DNA from: Polytrichum commune
Lineage: Eukaryota; Streptophyta; Polytrichopsida; Polytrichales; Polytrichaceae
Direction: 5' to 3'
DNA length: 64,000 nt
Assembly: GCA_950295325.1 (NCBI GenBank)
Contig: OX485804.1
Coordinates: 46,116,429 to 46,180,428 of the forward strand
This document shows, in pieces, positions 1 through 10,279 of this stretch; position 1 is the stretch's first letter, and every line of letters begins with the position of its first letter. A model generated the notes under the pieces. The model saw nothing but the letters and a program-made list of their open reading frames with translations, was not told the origin of the DNA and did not search any database. The translations under genes and the position numbers were made by a program.

Positions 1-99
1 TACTGTTAATAGTTAGTGTTGGTGACACGACACCACGGTTTACAATAAGTACTGAGCAAGACAATTAGAATTGGTGACACTAAATATGATATTTAGTGT
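1..99 (-). mobile_element. CACTA-ended repeat, cut by window edge
   Basis: Read on the minus strand, this starts with CACTAAATAT at 99 and runs off the left edge of the window. The same terminal sequence and the following stretch (GTGTCACCAATTCT, then CACCAACACTAA) recur at 1,894, 24,767 and 53,278. The CACTA start suggests an En/Spm-type non-autonomous element. The other end is not visible. Confidence 0.5.
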
Positions 100-340
100 A
101 GCAAGTTAGTGTCCACTTGCACTATTCTATTCCCCTCCTAGTATTTTCCCACGTGGCAGTTTTTTGGCCGAAAGTGTGTGGCCCTCACTAAGTATGTACT
201 CACTCCACTTAATTGGACACTTGAGTAATTATTTAAGTGATAGGATTTTTGCCAAGGCTTGTAGTTGAAATTGGGCACCAAATAGACACATGTTAATTTT
301 TAGGTTTTATAGTTACATGAAGAGTGACTTGCACTATTCC
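100..340 (+). repeat. Dispersed repeat R1, copy 1 and start of copy 2
   Basis: Begins GCAAGTTAGTG and contains GCACTATTCTATTCCCCTC, a GTGTGTGG block, TTAATTGGACAC and GGCTTGTAGTTGAA. The same order of blocks recurs from 1,099 and 1,655, and in parts at 3,405, 18,555, 20,985, 34,335, 49,385, 49,960 and 50,848. No terminal repeats or coding capacity are visible, so the class is unknown. Confidence 0.5.
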
Positions 341-1098
341 AGACCTTGGACAACTGGCCAACTAGCATCACCTAGCTAGATTTTCCGGGGGCCTATTTGT
401 CACTTAGCTTTAGCTAGCTATGTTCACAAAACCTAAAATTCTTACTTAGCTTTAGCTAGCTAACTTTTTCGGAACTCTCCATTTCTCTTAGCTTTGACTA
501 GCTAAAATGTTGTGTGACATGCATATTCGTTTTAAGCCAGAGAGAAATCCATTCAAACAAAACCAAACAATGTATATTTGGTTGTATTGCTCTCGGTTGG
601 CTCTGTATTTTCATGTTGTTGCACAAGGAAAATGAAAGGCTTAAAGTCAGCATGTATAATCGGTTTCCTCACTTTTGACTAGCATTGATGATAGATCATC
701 ATCTTCTTCTTCTTCTTCTTCTTCTTCATTTCATTATCATTGAAATCGTCAATGTCATTTGGCAATTCATGACGAGATGGGATCAAAGTGTTCCAAATGG
801 GAGATTCCGTGACCTCTGCTAGATTACTATGAATTAGGCTCGTGTACAATTTCAAAAACGTTCTTGTTTCAACGAGTCTGGGTGTACAATGTGATCATTT
901 TGGTGCAATGACATCATTTATTCCACCAAGATCACATTCACACTCCAGCTAGCTATTAGCTAACTTTCCTCGCTCAAATGATGGCACTTAGTTTTAGCTA
1001 GCTGTTCTTTTGAGGCACCGAATTCATGCGAAGCTTTAGCTAGTCAGAGTTTTTTAGCTAGCTAAATAGTTGCCCACTTAGTTAGCTATCCAAGGTCT
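341..1098. mobile_element. TIR element with TAGCTAGC subterminal repeats
   Basis: Starts AGACCTTGGACAACTG and ends TAGCTATCCAAGGTCT, its inverse with mismatches. It is flanked by GCACTATTCC (331-340) and GCACTATTCT (1,099-1,108), a 9/10 target duplication of Mutator-like length. Both sub-ends carry many copies of TTAGCTTTAGCTAGCTA, like the subterminal binding arrays of hAT and Mutator elements. There is no transposase frame, so it is non-autonomous. It inserted into an R1 copy. Superfamily is inferred from duplication length only. Confidence 0.75.
703..727. repeat. (CTT)n microsatellite
   Basis: About eight tandem CTT units inside the TIR element at 341-1,098. Confidence 0.9.
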
Positions 1099-1870
1099 GC
1101 ACTATTCTACTCCCCTCATGATACCTTCCCACATGGCAAGGTTTTTTTTGCCTAAGGTGTGTGAGCCTTATGTGGTCGATCCTCTTGATTGGACACCTAA
1201 GTTATTATTTAGAGTTATTGCTTATGTGTTATATTGGTCACCATGGTTATACACCATGAGGATTTTGCAAGTGCACAAAACATCAGAGGTTCCAAAACTG
1301 AATGTTGACATCACCTTCACATCTTGCTTGTTATTTCACAAACAAACGTTTTATCGTGTAGAGTTCGTGTGTTTTTTGTATGGACACCAAGATCGCCTCC
1401 TAACTTCTAAGTATTTGGGCTCAATGACCAATAAAAAATCAACTACATCTACCTTCAAGAAATACCTCCTTGTCAACTTGTGATGTCTCCTCCCTTGACT
1501 CTTAGACTTAGGAAGTGCATTTATGTTCTTGAATTCCACATCCTCCTTTGCTTTTAGAAGATACCTTACCCACAATTTGAAGTGAATGTATGAGAACAAA
1601 AGAAAGTGGTTGCAGATTTGACTATATTTTGTGTTGCACACTATAATCAATGTAGCAAGTTAGCACGACTTACACTATTCTATTCCTCTCATAGTCCTTT
1701 TCCATGTGACATTTTTTTTTTTGCCTAAGTTTGTGGGCCTTATGTGGTCACTCCTCTTTATTGGACACCTATATTTGAGTGGCATTTGACAAAGGTTGTA
1801 GTTCAAAGACATACTTCAATGATACCCACATATTCATTTCCCAAAGAATCTAGGTAGATGCTAGATGATC
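1099..1870 (+). repeat. Dispersed repeat R1, copies 2 and 3
   Basis: Two more R1 copies lie here, about 1,099-1,330 and 1,655-1,850, sharing GCCTTATGTGGTC, ATTGGACACCTA and the T-rich GCCTAAG block. Short open frames in this stretch have no codon structure or family match. No gene is seen. Confidence 0.5.
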
Positions 1871-1893
1871 AACATGCAACAAAAGAAAAACTA

Positions 1894-2100
1894 CACTAAA
1901 TATGATATTTAGTGTCACCAATTCTAGTTGTCTTGCTCAATACTTGTAAATTGCACAATAGTGTCACCAACACTAAATGTTAACCCAACATTATTTGTCA
2001 TTCCTCGTAGATTGACAATTACCATTGGGTCACGTGACACTTAAGGAAATCACATTTTGGTGTTGGAAGCGATGAAATAAAGCACCCTCTAAAATAGTCT
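1894..2100 (+). mobile_element. CACTA-ended repeat, 5' end
   Basis: Begins CACTAAATATGATATTTAGT at 1,894 and follows the first ~200 bases of the copies at 24,767 and 53,278, then diverges. The far end could not be placed. It lies in opposite orientation to the copy at 1-99. Confidence 0.5.
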
Positions 2101-3544
2101 AACAATCAACACGCTAAGGGGTGGTAAGTATAATGTATTATACTACATTGTTCATGGAGAATAACATGGGCCACAACTATAAATGATGAAATTAACACCA
2201 AAAAAACATTCGGGATATTATCATGGTTGCACATTGTATTCCAACCCACAATCCATAACATCAAAAGTCTACACATTGTAGATTACATCAGTTATAGTTG
2301 ATAGAAAATAATGTGAATTTATGAGACTTCCAACAAAGTGAGATCCAATTCATGCTTGCCCTACCATGGCGGTTTTGAGTCTAAGATTCAAATATTTAAT
2401 CATATAATTATAATAATTATAAATATTGTCTCCATAAATTTTCATGTTGAATATTTTTTATTTATAAATAAAATGTCCATAGATTTTGGTACATGGAGAG
2501 ATTGATGTAAAAAACTCCCTCGGCTATTAGGTTCAAACCTATCTTATTGCATGATGGTGTACATTATGGGGCCACACCATAGTGCATTGAAGGTAAGTCA
2601 CACTATAAGTATGCCTGCATTATTTATCATAAACAATGTAGCTTGGACCCCTGCATAAGAATCATACACTAGAAAGGATATATAGATGAAAATTTGTTTC
2701 GAATCCCCTCCCCTCATTTTAAACCGCTAAACATATGCCACCACATATTGTCGCCTCCACAGTGGTAAAGAACAAGCCCCATATTTTCCAGCTCATTGTT
2801 TCCCTCCACCATTTTCCAAACAATGGGACAACGGCCAATACCACCATCACGTCATCCGTTGTGTCGTATTTAGATATCATAGTAGTTTACGAGTAAGTCA
2901 TTGTGCAGATATTCCCACCTTTGCTACACAATAAACACATCAACATAAGTTGCTTGAGTAATAAGTTTCACTCACGAGACCCAATCCATGAATTGTGTGG
3001 GCTTACCAATGGTTCTTAGTCATTGAATGGGATTGTGATATACGAGCAATATAAATTATACATCCATGTTCATAGGTTATACAACCACATAACATTACTT
3101 AGCATTTAGTGTTTGTTCAGTGAGCTTTCGGAATATAACAATCATATGCTCAAAAAACTATGCAGGAAGATTCATATTTTAACTGAGATCCAACATCCGC
3201 TTATTATATTTCAAGGACCCACATTGTTGAGTAATGTTATGCATGTAGTGCCCAACTTTTTTTCGTTAAGACCACGCAATCCTTGCAATGAATCATTCCC
3301 CTTTTTGGCCGTTTATATTCAAACCCAATTCAGCAAGTATGTGGGTGGTCATATGCACGCAAACTCCAAGCAACCAAGTGTTTTACATGTAAAGTGGATG
3401 TGCCTAATTTGGTTATTTCTTTTAATTGGACACCTAAATTTGAGTGGTATGTGGTTAGGTGTTCAAATCTCACTCCTTATTATCACATTTCTCTCCCTTA
3501 TATCATGAAATTTGTCATTAATGCAAACCACCAAAGAAGTCAAC
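2101..3544. other. No gene seen; anonymous AT-rich DNA
   Basis: Nothing here reads as a gene. The open frame at 3,113-3,508 has no recognisable domain. About 3,405-3,480 matches the R1 repeat (TTTAATTGGACACCTAAATT). Confidence 0.5.
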
Positions 3545-3967
3545 CCTTGCGCCAGGGGTGTTTTTTCACAAGGTCCCTAACATGTCTAGGGACATGTTCA
3601 TAAAAAAAAAACATTTCCAGTGGACGGGTTCTTAGAAAATGAACCGGTTTTGGGACGTGTCAAATTCACTTTGGACGGGTTCTAAGAATAACATTTTTAA
3701 ATTAAAAAAATGGTACAAATATCAATTACGTTGTGTCATATATGACATGTGAATATAAGCATAATGCAATCAAAACACTAATACCCAATCAAACTATCAA
3801 TCTTGAAGTGTTTGATTCACCTGCATACATTAATTCATCAACCACAAAATTTAGAACCTTTTTAACATAATGTCAAAGATTACAATTGAAGGTAAACTTA
3901 GTAATTGAATAATAATTAATATATATAAACATGTTAAAAAGTTTAAAAATAAAGAGCTACTTACCCT

Positions 3968-4812
3968 TCAAAGAAGTGGATGAATTCTCCTATCCTTCAT
4001 GTTTCTCCAAACAAGCATCACTGCATTCCAATCGATGTTTTCAACTAGAATATTTGCACATGAAATGCGCATCAAAGCATCCAAAGTTTCCAACTTCAAA
4101 CAGGTACGTAGATGACTTTTGATTAGGTTTTGTTTAGAAAAACCCCTCTCACATATTGCAGTGCTCACTGGAATCACCATAACTTTCCTCCACAAGTCAC
4201 TCAAACCAGGCCAATTGATTGATCATTCTAGAGTGGTACATGCAAACTCCCAAACTTCAAATAAAGACTTATTTGGGATCATCTCTCTCATGGTCTCCAC
4301 CATCTCCAAACACTCATCCTGACACCGATCTTGTTCTTCTTCAAAAGTCTGAAACTTCACAAACAACCTTTCCAACCACTCTTCAGTAATACGAGTTCTC
4401 TCATCATCATTTGTTGGATAGAAAGTGGGACTAAAGAACTTGCATGCATTGAAGATGCCTAAATCTGGAAACATGTTATTCAATGCATCCACCACCCTTT
4501 GTACATACTCTGCCCCAATGAATTTGCACTCTTCAATTGTACCAGGTCGCTCAGTAACACTCCCCAAATGCATTGCATAGGTTCTCTGGCCACTATCTGC
4601 AAGTGGATACACCATCTCCATAGAGGTTGCACATGTCCTAAAAATGGCCACAATACCTTTGAACCTCTTCCAAATGCTGCACCTCTAACTGTAAGAAAAC
4701 GTCTACTCAAAACTGTAATACAAATGTTCAAGTGGCCTCCAATCTGAGTAATATCCACATGGTCACTTTGGAACAACTTATTGAGTTTATTCAACTCAGT
4801 AAGAACATCCAC
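3968..4812 (-). pseudogene. hAT transposase, C-terminal half, with dimerisation domain
   Basis: Translation from 4,651 down to 3,968 stays in one frame with a single internal TGA near 4,221. It ends in the hAT C-terminal dimerisation signature: ICERGFSKQNLIKSHLRT, then LETLDALMRIS. This matches the ZNF862/KIAA1586-like plant hAT lineage by recognition of motifs, not by a search. The upstream frame (4,812-4,660, DVLTELNKLNKLFQSD... RRFLTVRGAAFG) is offset, so a frameshift near 4,660 is likely. The RNase-H-like core and N-terminal zinc finger are absent. No active protein is expected. Confidence 0.85.
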
Positions 4813-4915
4813 GAGAATAAGACTCTCAAGATTTAGGATGCTAATGAATCGAACATATGCAACTAAAAGCTAAAGCAATTGAGAGACCGGTGAGAGATAA
4901 CTTGATTGCAGTTGT

Positions 4916-5150
4916 CAAATGAACCGGTTGAGTTTGAGAAAACACCTGTTGAAGTTCAAGATTGCAAGAGAAGATTGTTCCAGCGGCACTCTTAAACTTC
5001 TTGAATTCGAGTTAGTTTCAAATGAACCGGTTGAGTTTGAGAAAACACCTGTTGAAGTTCAAGATTGCAGGAGGAGATTGTTCCAGCGGCACTCTCCAAC
5101 TTCTTGAATTCGAGTTAGTTTCAAATGAACCGGTTGAGTTTGAGTGACTG
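4916..5150 (+). repeat. 103-bp tandem repeat, 2.3 copies
   Basis: Units start at 4,916, 5,019 and 5,122, each with CAAATGAACCGGTTGAGTTT. The two full copies differ at few positions. The same GAACCGGTTGAGTTTGAG core is the end motif of the repeat family at 52.9-58.2 kb, so a piece of that family seems to have inserted in the hAT element and then duplicated. Confidence 0.85.
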
Positions 5151-5479
5151 AGTCTAGTTCAGTTTCTCTGAACTAGTATGTGGACAAACAGACAAAATGG
5201 GGCAGTGGCAGGCTGGCAAATTGGTAATTATAATAGAAAAAGCATAAATGAACGATGATAGTAAGATACTATTGTTTCCAAGTGGCAAGTGCACCAATCA
5301 CATGCCGACATCTTTCAGGTTATCTTAATCGATTTGTTTTTTCCTTTAACCTTTTCATGGACGGGTTGGTTTAGAAATTACCGGTTTTGGGACGGGTTGC
5401 AATTTTTTTTGCCTTTCAATTCGAGGTTTTGGGACGTGGACGGGTAAAAACTTTGTGAAAAAATAGCCCTGCCTTGCGC

Positions 5480-7067
5480 CATGTGTCAACATGTGGAGTG
5501 TCACCTTCTTATTCTTATTCGTCTCCTTATTCTTATTCTTATGCCAATTGTTGAATGTCGGTGCATGCGTCCACCACACCGCCCGGGATGGCCAAGTGGA
5601 GTAGACCACACTAGCGAAGGTGACGGGAGAATGAATTCAAAGTGTCCTCACATCTCCTTTGTGTCATTCCATAATGTCACATGCTACACTAATTCTATAG
5701 TATCACACATCCATGTTAACACTACAAAACTCCGTAATGTCACATGCACTTTGGTTGCCACAAAAGTGATACTACGGAGTTTAAAATGTACTTTAAGGAG
5801 AAGAAAACATTATCCTATTGGAGTAAGACTATACCTAGTGGTAGGGATTTTAATACCAACCAAACCAATGCATGTGTCAGAGACTACAACCTAACTTGTT
5901 TACGCATTGTTTTTTGTAGTAACTTGTGTGGGCAATTTTTTAGATAATTTGCATGGGTACCTCACTAGAGAATATATTTAAAATAAGATGAGACCTAATA
6001 TAGGGTGCTTTTTATTTTTGCAAGAATTGTTTTTGAAAAATGTTCAATGTAATATAGCATCATTTCTATTTACAAACTACATTATATTATTATAATGTAC
6101 TTTATAATTTAATGTGTTGTTTTTCTGTAGAATTACATATAGGGTATTATGTTGAGGATGGTAAAAAACTTGTAGAGTGTCATAAGGTTTTTCCACTCAC
6201 AACCTCAAATCTTGAGCATTTAGTAATGTTTTTGTAGTGCTCAATTGTGTTATTGTAGTGTTATTGTATTTTGAATAGTGCTCTTGTAGTCGTGTTTTTG
6301 TTCATCATGTTGTATCCCTATCATTGTTTGGTCTCAATCCCTTGTCATTATTGTATTCCACCCTTTATCAATATACTTAATAACATAAGGCAACCCATGT
6401 CTTATGTTAATGGGTTGCTTTATAATACTAAGCATGTTGATAAAGGGCACCTTAAAACACTATACATATGATGATTTTAAACAACACAACAAAGGCATTT
6501 TTTGAATGAACATAGGGTTTAGCTAAATGGAAAATCTTTTACGTTCAAACTACCAAAGGGTGAAATATAATGGAGCAAAGTAGAAATAGGATAAAAAGAA
6601 TTGGGAAAAGAATTGGGAAAAGAAAAGATAAATAACCCCTCCCCCCCCCCCCAAAACAAAAAAAAAAAACACACTTCGACACACATTTATACATAAACCA
6701 CGAGATATTGTAGTACCGTAATGATTTGAGATATCTACATTAAATTGAAAGTGGCGATTACAATTTCTAATGACTTGCATGATGGTTGTAAGTTCACAAA
6801 GATAATTTAATTGTGAGATTCTGACAAAGCTTAGTTCATTCATTTTAAAGACTATGCGATAACTCAAAGACATTACCCTAGATTTTTATCCAATGAGCCA
6901 ATGACAACTCGCCAAGATTTTGAGCTTCATAATTGTATTAGAGCAAGATAATAAAGTGACATGATTCCACGTATAAGATTGAATCACACAAGGAAGAAGC
7001 ACAAACGAACCATTAAAAAATGCCAATGAAGAAGTAAAAAACCATAGATTGTTGATAGAAACCTTAA
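5480..7067. other. No gene seen
   Basis: Open frames at 5,481-5,894 and 6,271-6,471 show no domain and low-complexity leucine/isoleucine content. About 5,650-5,800 has repeated GTCACATGC and ACTACGGAGTTT blocks that may be a decayed MITE. The rest is anonymous. Confidence 0.4.
6641..6652. repeat. Poly-C tract (12)
   Basis: Twelve uninterrupted C after ACCCCT, followed by an A-rich stretch. One of nine G or C runs of at least 10 in the window. Confidence 0.95.
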
Positions 7068-7631
7068 TCCAATGTCACGGGTAGGTCACTCTAAGGCATT
7101 TTTGTGCACCACGTGCGGCTGGGGGTTTTTTGTTTTGGGGCTATTTACCTTCAAGGGTTGAATTAAAACCTCCCTATAATTAATTATATTTCAAAAATGG
7201 CCCATTTGTTTGCACCCTTTCATTACTTATATTGTCCAAGTCACTGCAATTTTTTGTATTCTATATTCCTTTTAAGTAATAAAAGCTAATCTATTTCTTA
7301 ACGCAATTGACGAGTGTTGAGGGAAAGCATGAAAACAAAGAAGGGTGCAAACAATAATACCATTGCAAACAGAGTTATGAAGAAAACACATAGGAGACCA
7401 TAGCAAAGTAATACCATTGCAAACATTGTTATGATGAAAATACATAGGAGATGGCAACACAAATACCATAGCGATCATTGCAATGCAAGTGACCAAAAAC
7501 ACAGAGCATAGTAAAGCGGATTTAGAATTTATGATTCAGGGTGGAGTCACAATGTTACAGCGCGTACAAAATAACCCCAAGTACACCACAAATAAGGTAA
7601 GGGTGGAAACAGAGGAAAAATGTCCGTGTGT

Positions 7632-8822
7632 TCACAAACACAACATGCGGTTTACAAAATGTTGACCCAAACTCATCAAAAAATGGGAAGAATGGCAGTG
7701 GTTTAGTCGGAAAGCTGCAAATTCCACTATGCTCCCTACAAATTCTTTGGCAGAGCTGTGGATGACTGCCAAACGGGGAAAAAGCTTCATAAAACTAGCG
7801 CGGTCCTCGTCTGTGGGATCTACGCGATCCCATTCCCGCTGGGCGTGGCAGCGACTCAACACCCAGTTGCCAAAGACATCAAGCGCATGATCTAGAAGGT
7901 GAGTGCTTATGAACATAATAATTCATAAATTCATTCAAATGTTATAATTCACCATTAAACTGTAATGATTCATCACTGAAATGCAATAATTCACCACTAA
8001 AATGCAATAATTCCTTAATCCAATGTTCGGCATTTAGGGTTTAATGCATTGCAGTGAACATACAAAAACCTTGAATTCAAAATACCTAAACCCCCATTTT
8101 ATATAACATTTCATCAATCATAAAAATTTTCTTAAGAAATGACAATCTTTAAACTCTAACATGTTGTAAGGTTGAATACTTACATTGTGTGAAGCAGTCG
8201 AAGATGATCCAAGCTTGGTACTAAATCCTATATACTTTGGTATGTCACAAACTTGGACAGCTGCTCTAAATCATTCATGTCTAGAGTGTATATATACTTC
8301 GTTTGTAGAATTGTAGCTCATGGTCACAGTAGATATAACACAATCTATATCAATCCATTGGCTATATGTGTGATCATATTTAAACTTATCACGGCCAGGA
8401 TGTTTTCTATAATATCGCAACATTACTTCAATATGAGGATTATTAGGAATTCTCCTCCCTGATTCCTTTGTTCGGGCAAGGAGGTCAACCGCCTGCCTCA
8501 ATACTCCATATTGTTTCCCATTGCAACGCCGCATAGCTTGCACCCTGCCCACCCACCATGACCCCTCATCTACTCCGTTCAATATGTTAGTAGCATTTCC
8601 AGCTTTATTAACATTACTTGAACGTCCCCTTTTTCGCTTGGCAGCGGATCTTACAATTGACGATAGCCTTATCGTGCTTCGTTGGACAAAATGCACCCCA
8701 CAGTCTGATCCTCTGCATAACAGACTTGACCCACATGAAGATCCCGATTGAAGACAATTATCATGGTTATCCGGTGAGTGTGTGAGCACTTCATGATGAA
8801 AATGGACGAAAACGCAAAGCAA
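7632..8822 (-). pseudogene. Unrecognised element-borne gene, at least two exons
   Basis: A minus-strand frame is open from 8,822 to 8,271 (183 codons). After one TGA it stays open in the same frame to a GTAAGT donor near 8,190. A second open block (7,916-7,632) starts behind a pyrimidine-rich CTTCTAG acceptor near 7,892. Residues about 62-66 (KRKRG) look like a nuclear localisation signal. They are followed by EGSWWVGRVQAMRR and later KYDHTYSQWIDIDCVIS, both with a conserved-protein look. The first in-frame ATG is only at codon 97, so the true start probably lies in an upstream exon. A TAGGGTTT leader and an ATG near 8,840 are candidates. Donor and acceptor phases do not match as read, so decay is likely. 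Function unknown. Confidence 0.5.
7939..8014 (+). repeat. 22-bp minisatellite, about 3.5 units
   Basis: Units resemble AATAATTCACCACTAAAATG, with drift between copies. They lie in the putative intron of the element-borne gene. Confidence 0.7.
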
Positions 8823-9198
8823 ATTGAAACCCTAGCCATATGCAAACGGGTGTGGGGAAGACGACCCCAACGACGGCCTGTTCCCTTTTCATTCATTTTT
8901 GGACAGACGGAAATCCCAATTATCATCCATCCCCGTGAGTCCTAAACCCATTTACATATCATACTAAACATACCTTCTAGGATCCTTATCTTCAGCCCCT
9001 ATATTAATTTTACAAAAAAAATAATGGCCCACGTTTTATGTCCATCTAACTTACTTATAATGGGATTGTCTCAATTTAATGGCCCCTTCATTATTTGGAA
9101 TTCCTTTATAATTTTTATTTCAAATGATTTTAATCCTCTCTATATTATGCCGCACGTCGTTTTTAAAATGCACTAAGTGACCTACCCGTGTCCAATGT

Positions 9199-10279
9199 GG
9201 CATTAATTCTTATAGACATTAGACCAGTCTTGAGATTTAGTACTTTGGGTTTTTGCAAAGTGACATCAAAACCTACAAGGACCATGGACAAAACATTAAA
9301 ATTAAAAATGCCCAATATGTAGCAAGGACCAACCTTTTTTGGGGATTTTTTTTACTTGTTGTAAGGGAGGTCCATACCTTTAAATATGTGTAGAATGGGT
9401 GACAATGTTTTTTTTAGTAGATGTAGTTCTTTTTGACAAAACAATGCTACTAATATTCTAGGCAATGGCTACAAGTTATGTTTGTGGTAGAAAGTACATG
9501 GTGAATAGTGCAAAGCATTCATAGTAGAAACTTGCAACAAAATCCAATTGGATGGAGTAAAAATGGTATATATATAGAGAGAGAACCAATTGTCTTTTCC
9601 TCTTGTACATGACCTCTAATGTAGTGACCCAAATATGCACCCTCTAAGCTTAACATCAATAATTCAAAGATATACATGACTTCAAAATTAAAAACATATA
9701 ATTAACTTCCAAACATGCACACGTAATACGACATATACGTTCCTTTGTTGGACCATGGCCACCAACATAACCTTGTTGGTCACATTGCCACACATTCTAA
9801 CATCTACAATGACCCAAGCTAAACATTATGGCACTGAAATCCACAATTACCTTTTGAACTAATGAAGACATTATAGCATTGATAACTACAATGATCTAAT
9901 AAGATTGATTCTACCATTTGATAACTACAATGACTCAAGCAATGACTATAGGAAAACACTCTAACATTTTTGGCATGACCAATGACTGCAACAAAACATC
10001 TTGATACCTAACAATATGTGATTGACATAAGAAAGACATTATAATATGTTGACACAAAAAAACAAAAAAAAACACGATGGTAAAAATTCCCAGCAACCCA
10101 ATGTCCTTGACCCAAGTATATCATCATCAAGAATTGATTGGAACACATGCCCCATGAGGCTCACAAGAACATGTCTACAATGTATCTATTCAAGATTGGG
10201 TACAATGCAACACATGGCTTCAACTAAAAATCTAGTTGGTGTCTCATATCAACATGCCACTAGTCGTAGACCTTGTCAA
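9199..10279. other. No gene seen
   Basis: AT-rich anonymous DNA with scattered CAATGAC motifs at 9,790-9,990 (ACAATGACC, CTACAATGACTCAAG) that look like a degraded short tandem array. The 10,046-10,294 plus-strand frame has no recognisable content. Confidence 0.4.

Larger units (their letters stand above)
3553..5471 (-). mobile_element. hAT transposon, internally deleted, both ends present
   Basis: The ends are CAGGGGTGTTTTTTCACAAG and, inverted, CAGGGCTATTTTTTCACAAA: an imperfect TIR of about 22 bp starting CAGGG as in many hAT elements. It is flanked by a perfect 8-bp target duplication CCTTGCGC (3,545-3,552 and 5,472-5,479), the hAT length. A second motif, TTACCGGTTTTGGGACG with variants, sits near both ends in direct orientation. 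Inside is the 3' part of a transposase on the minus strand. At 1.9 kb it is shorter than autonomous hAT elements, so the N-terminal half appears lost. Confidence 0.9.
7076..9190 (-). mobile_element. 2.1-kb TIR transposon with an unrecognised gene
   Basis: It starts CACGGGTAGGTCACT and ends with the exact inverse AGTGACCTACCCGTG. The imperfect inverted repeat runs on to about 45 bp (GCATTTT... ACGTGCGGC on both sides). It is flanked by a perfect 8-bp target duplication TCCAATGT (7,068-7,075 and 9,191-9,198). Such ends and duplication fit hAT, and could also fit a Mutator-like or P-type element. The only gene-like content is the minus-strand frame described separately. I see no DDE/RNase-H or hAT dimerisation motif, so the element is either non-autonomous or of a family I do not know. 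Confidence 0.85.

Noticed and set aside
5481-5894. 137-codon plus-strand open frame
   Set aside because: No recognisable domain, includes repeated non-coding blocks, and an overlapping minus-strand frame is also open.
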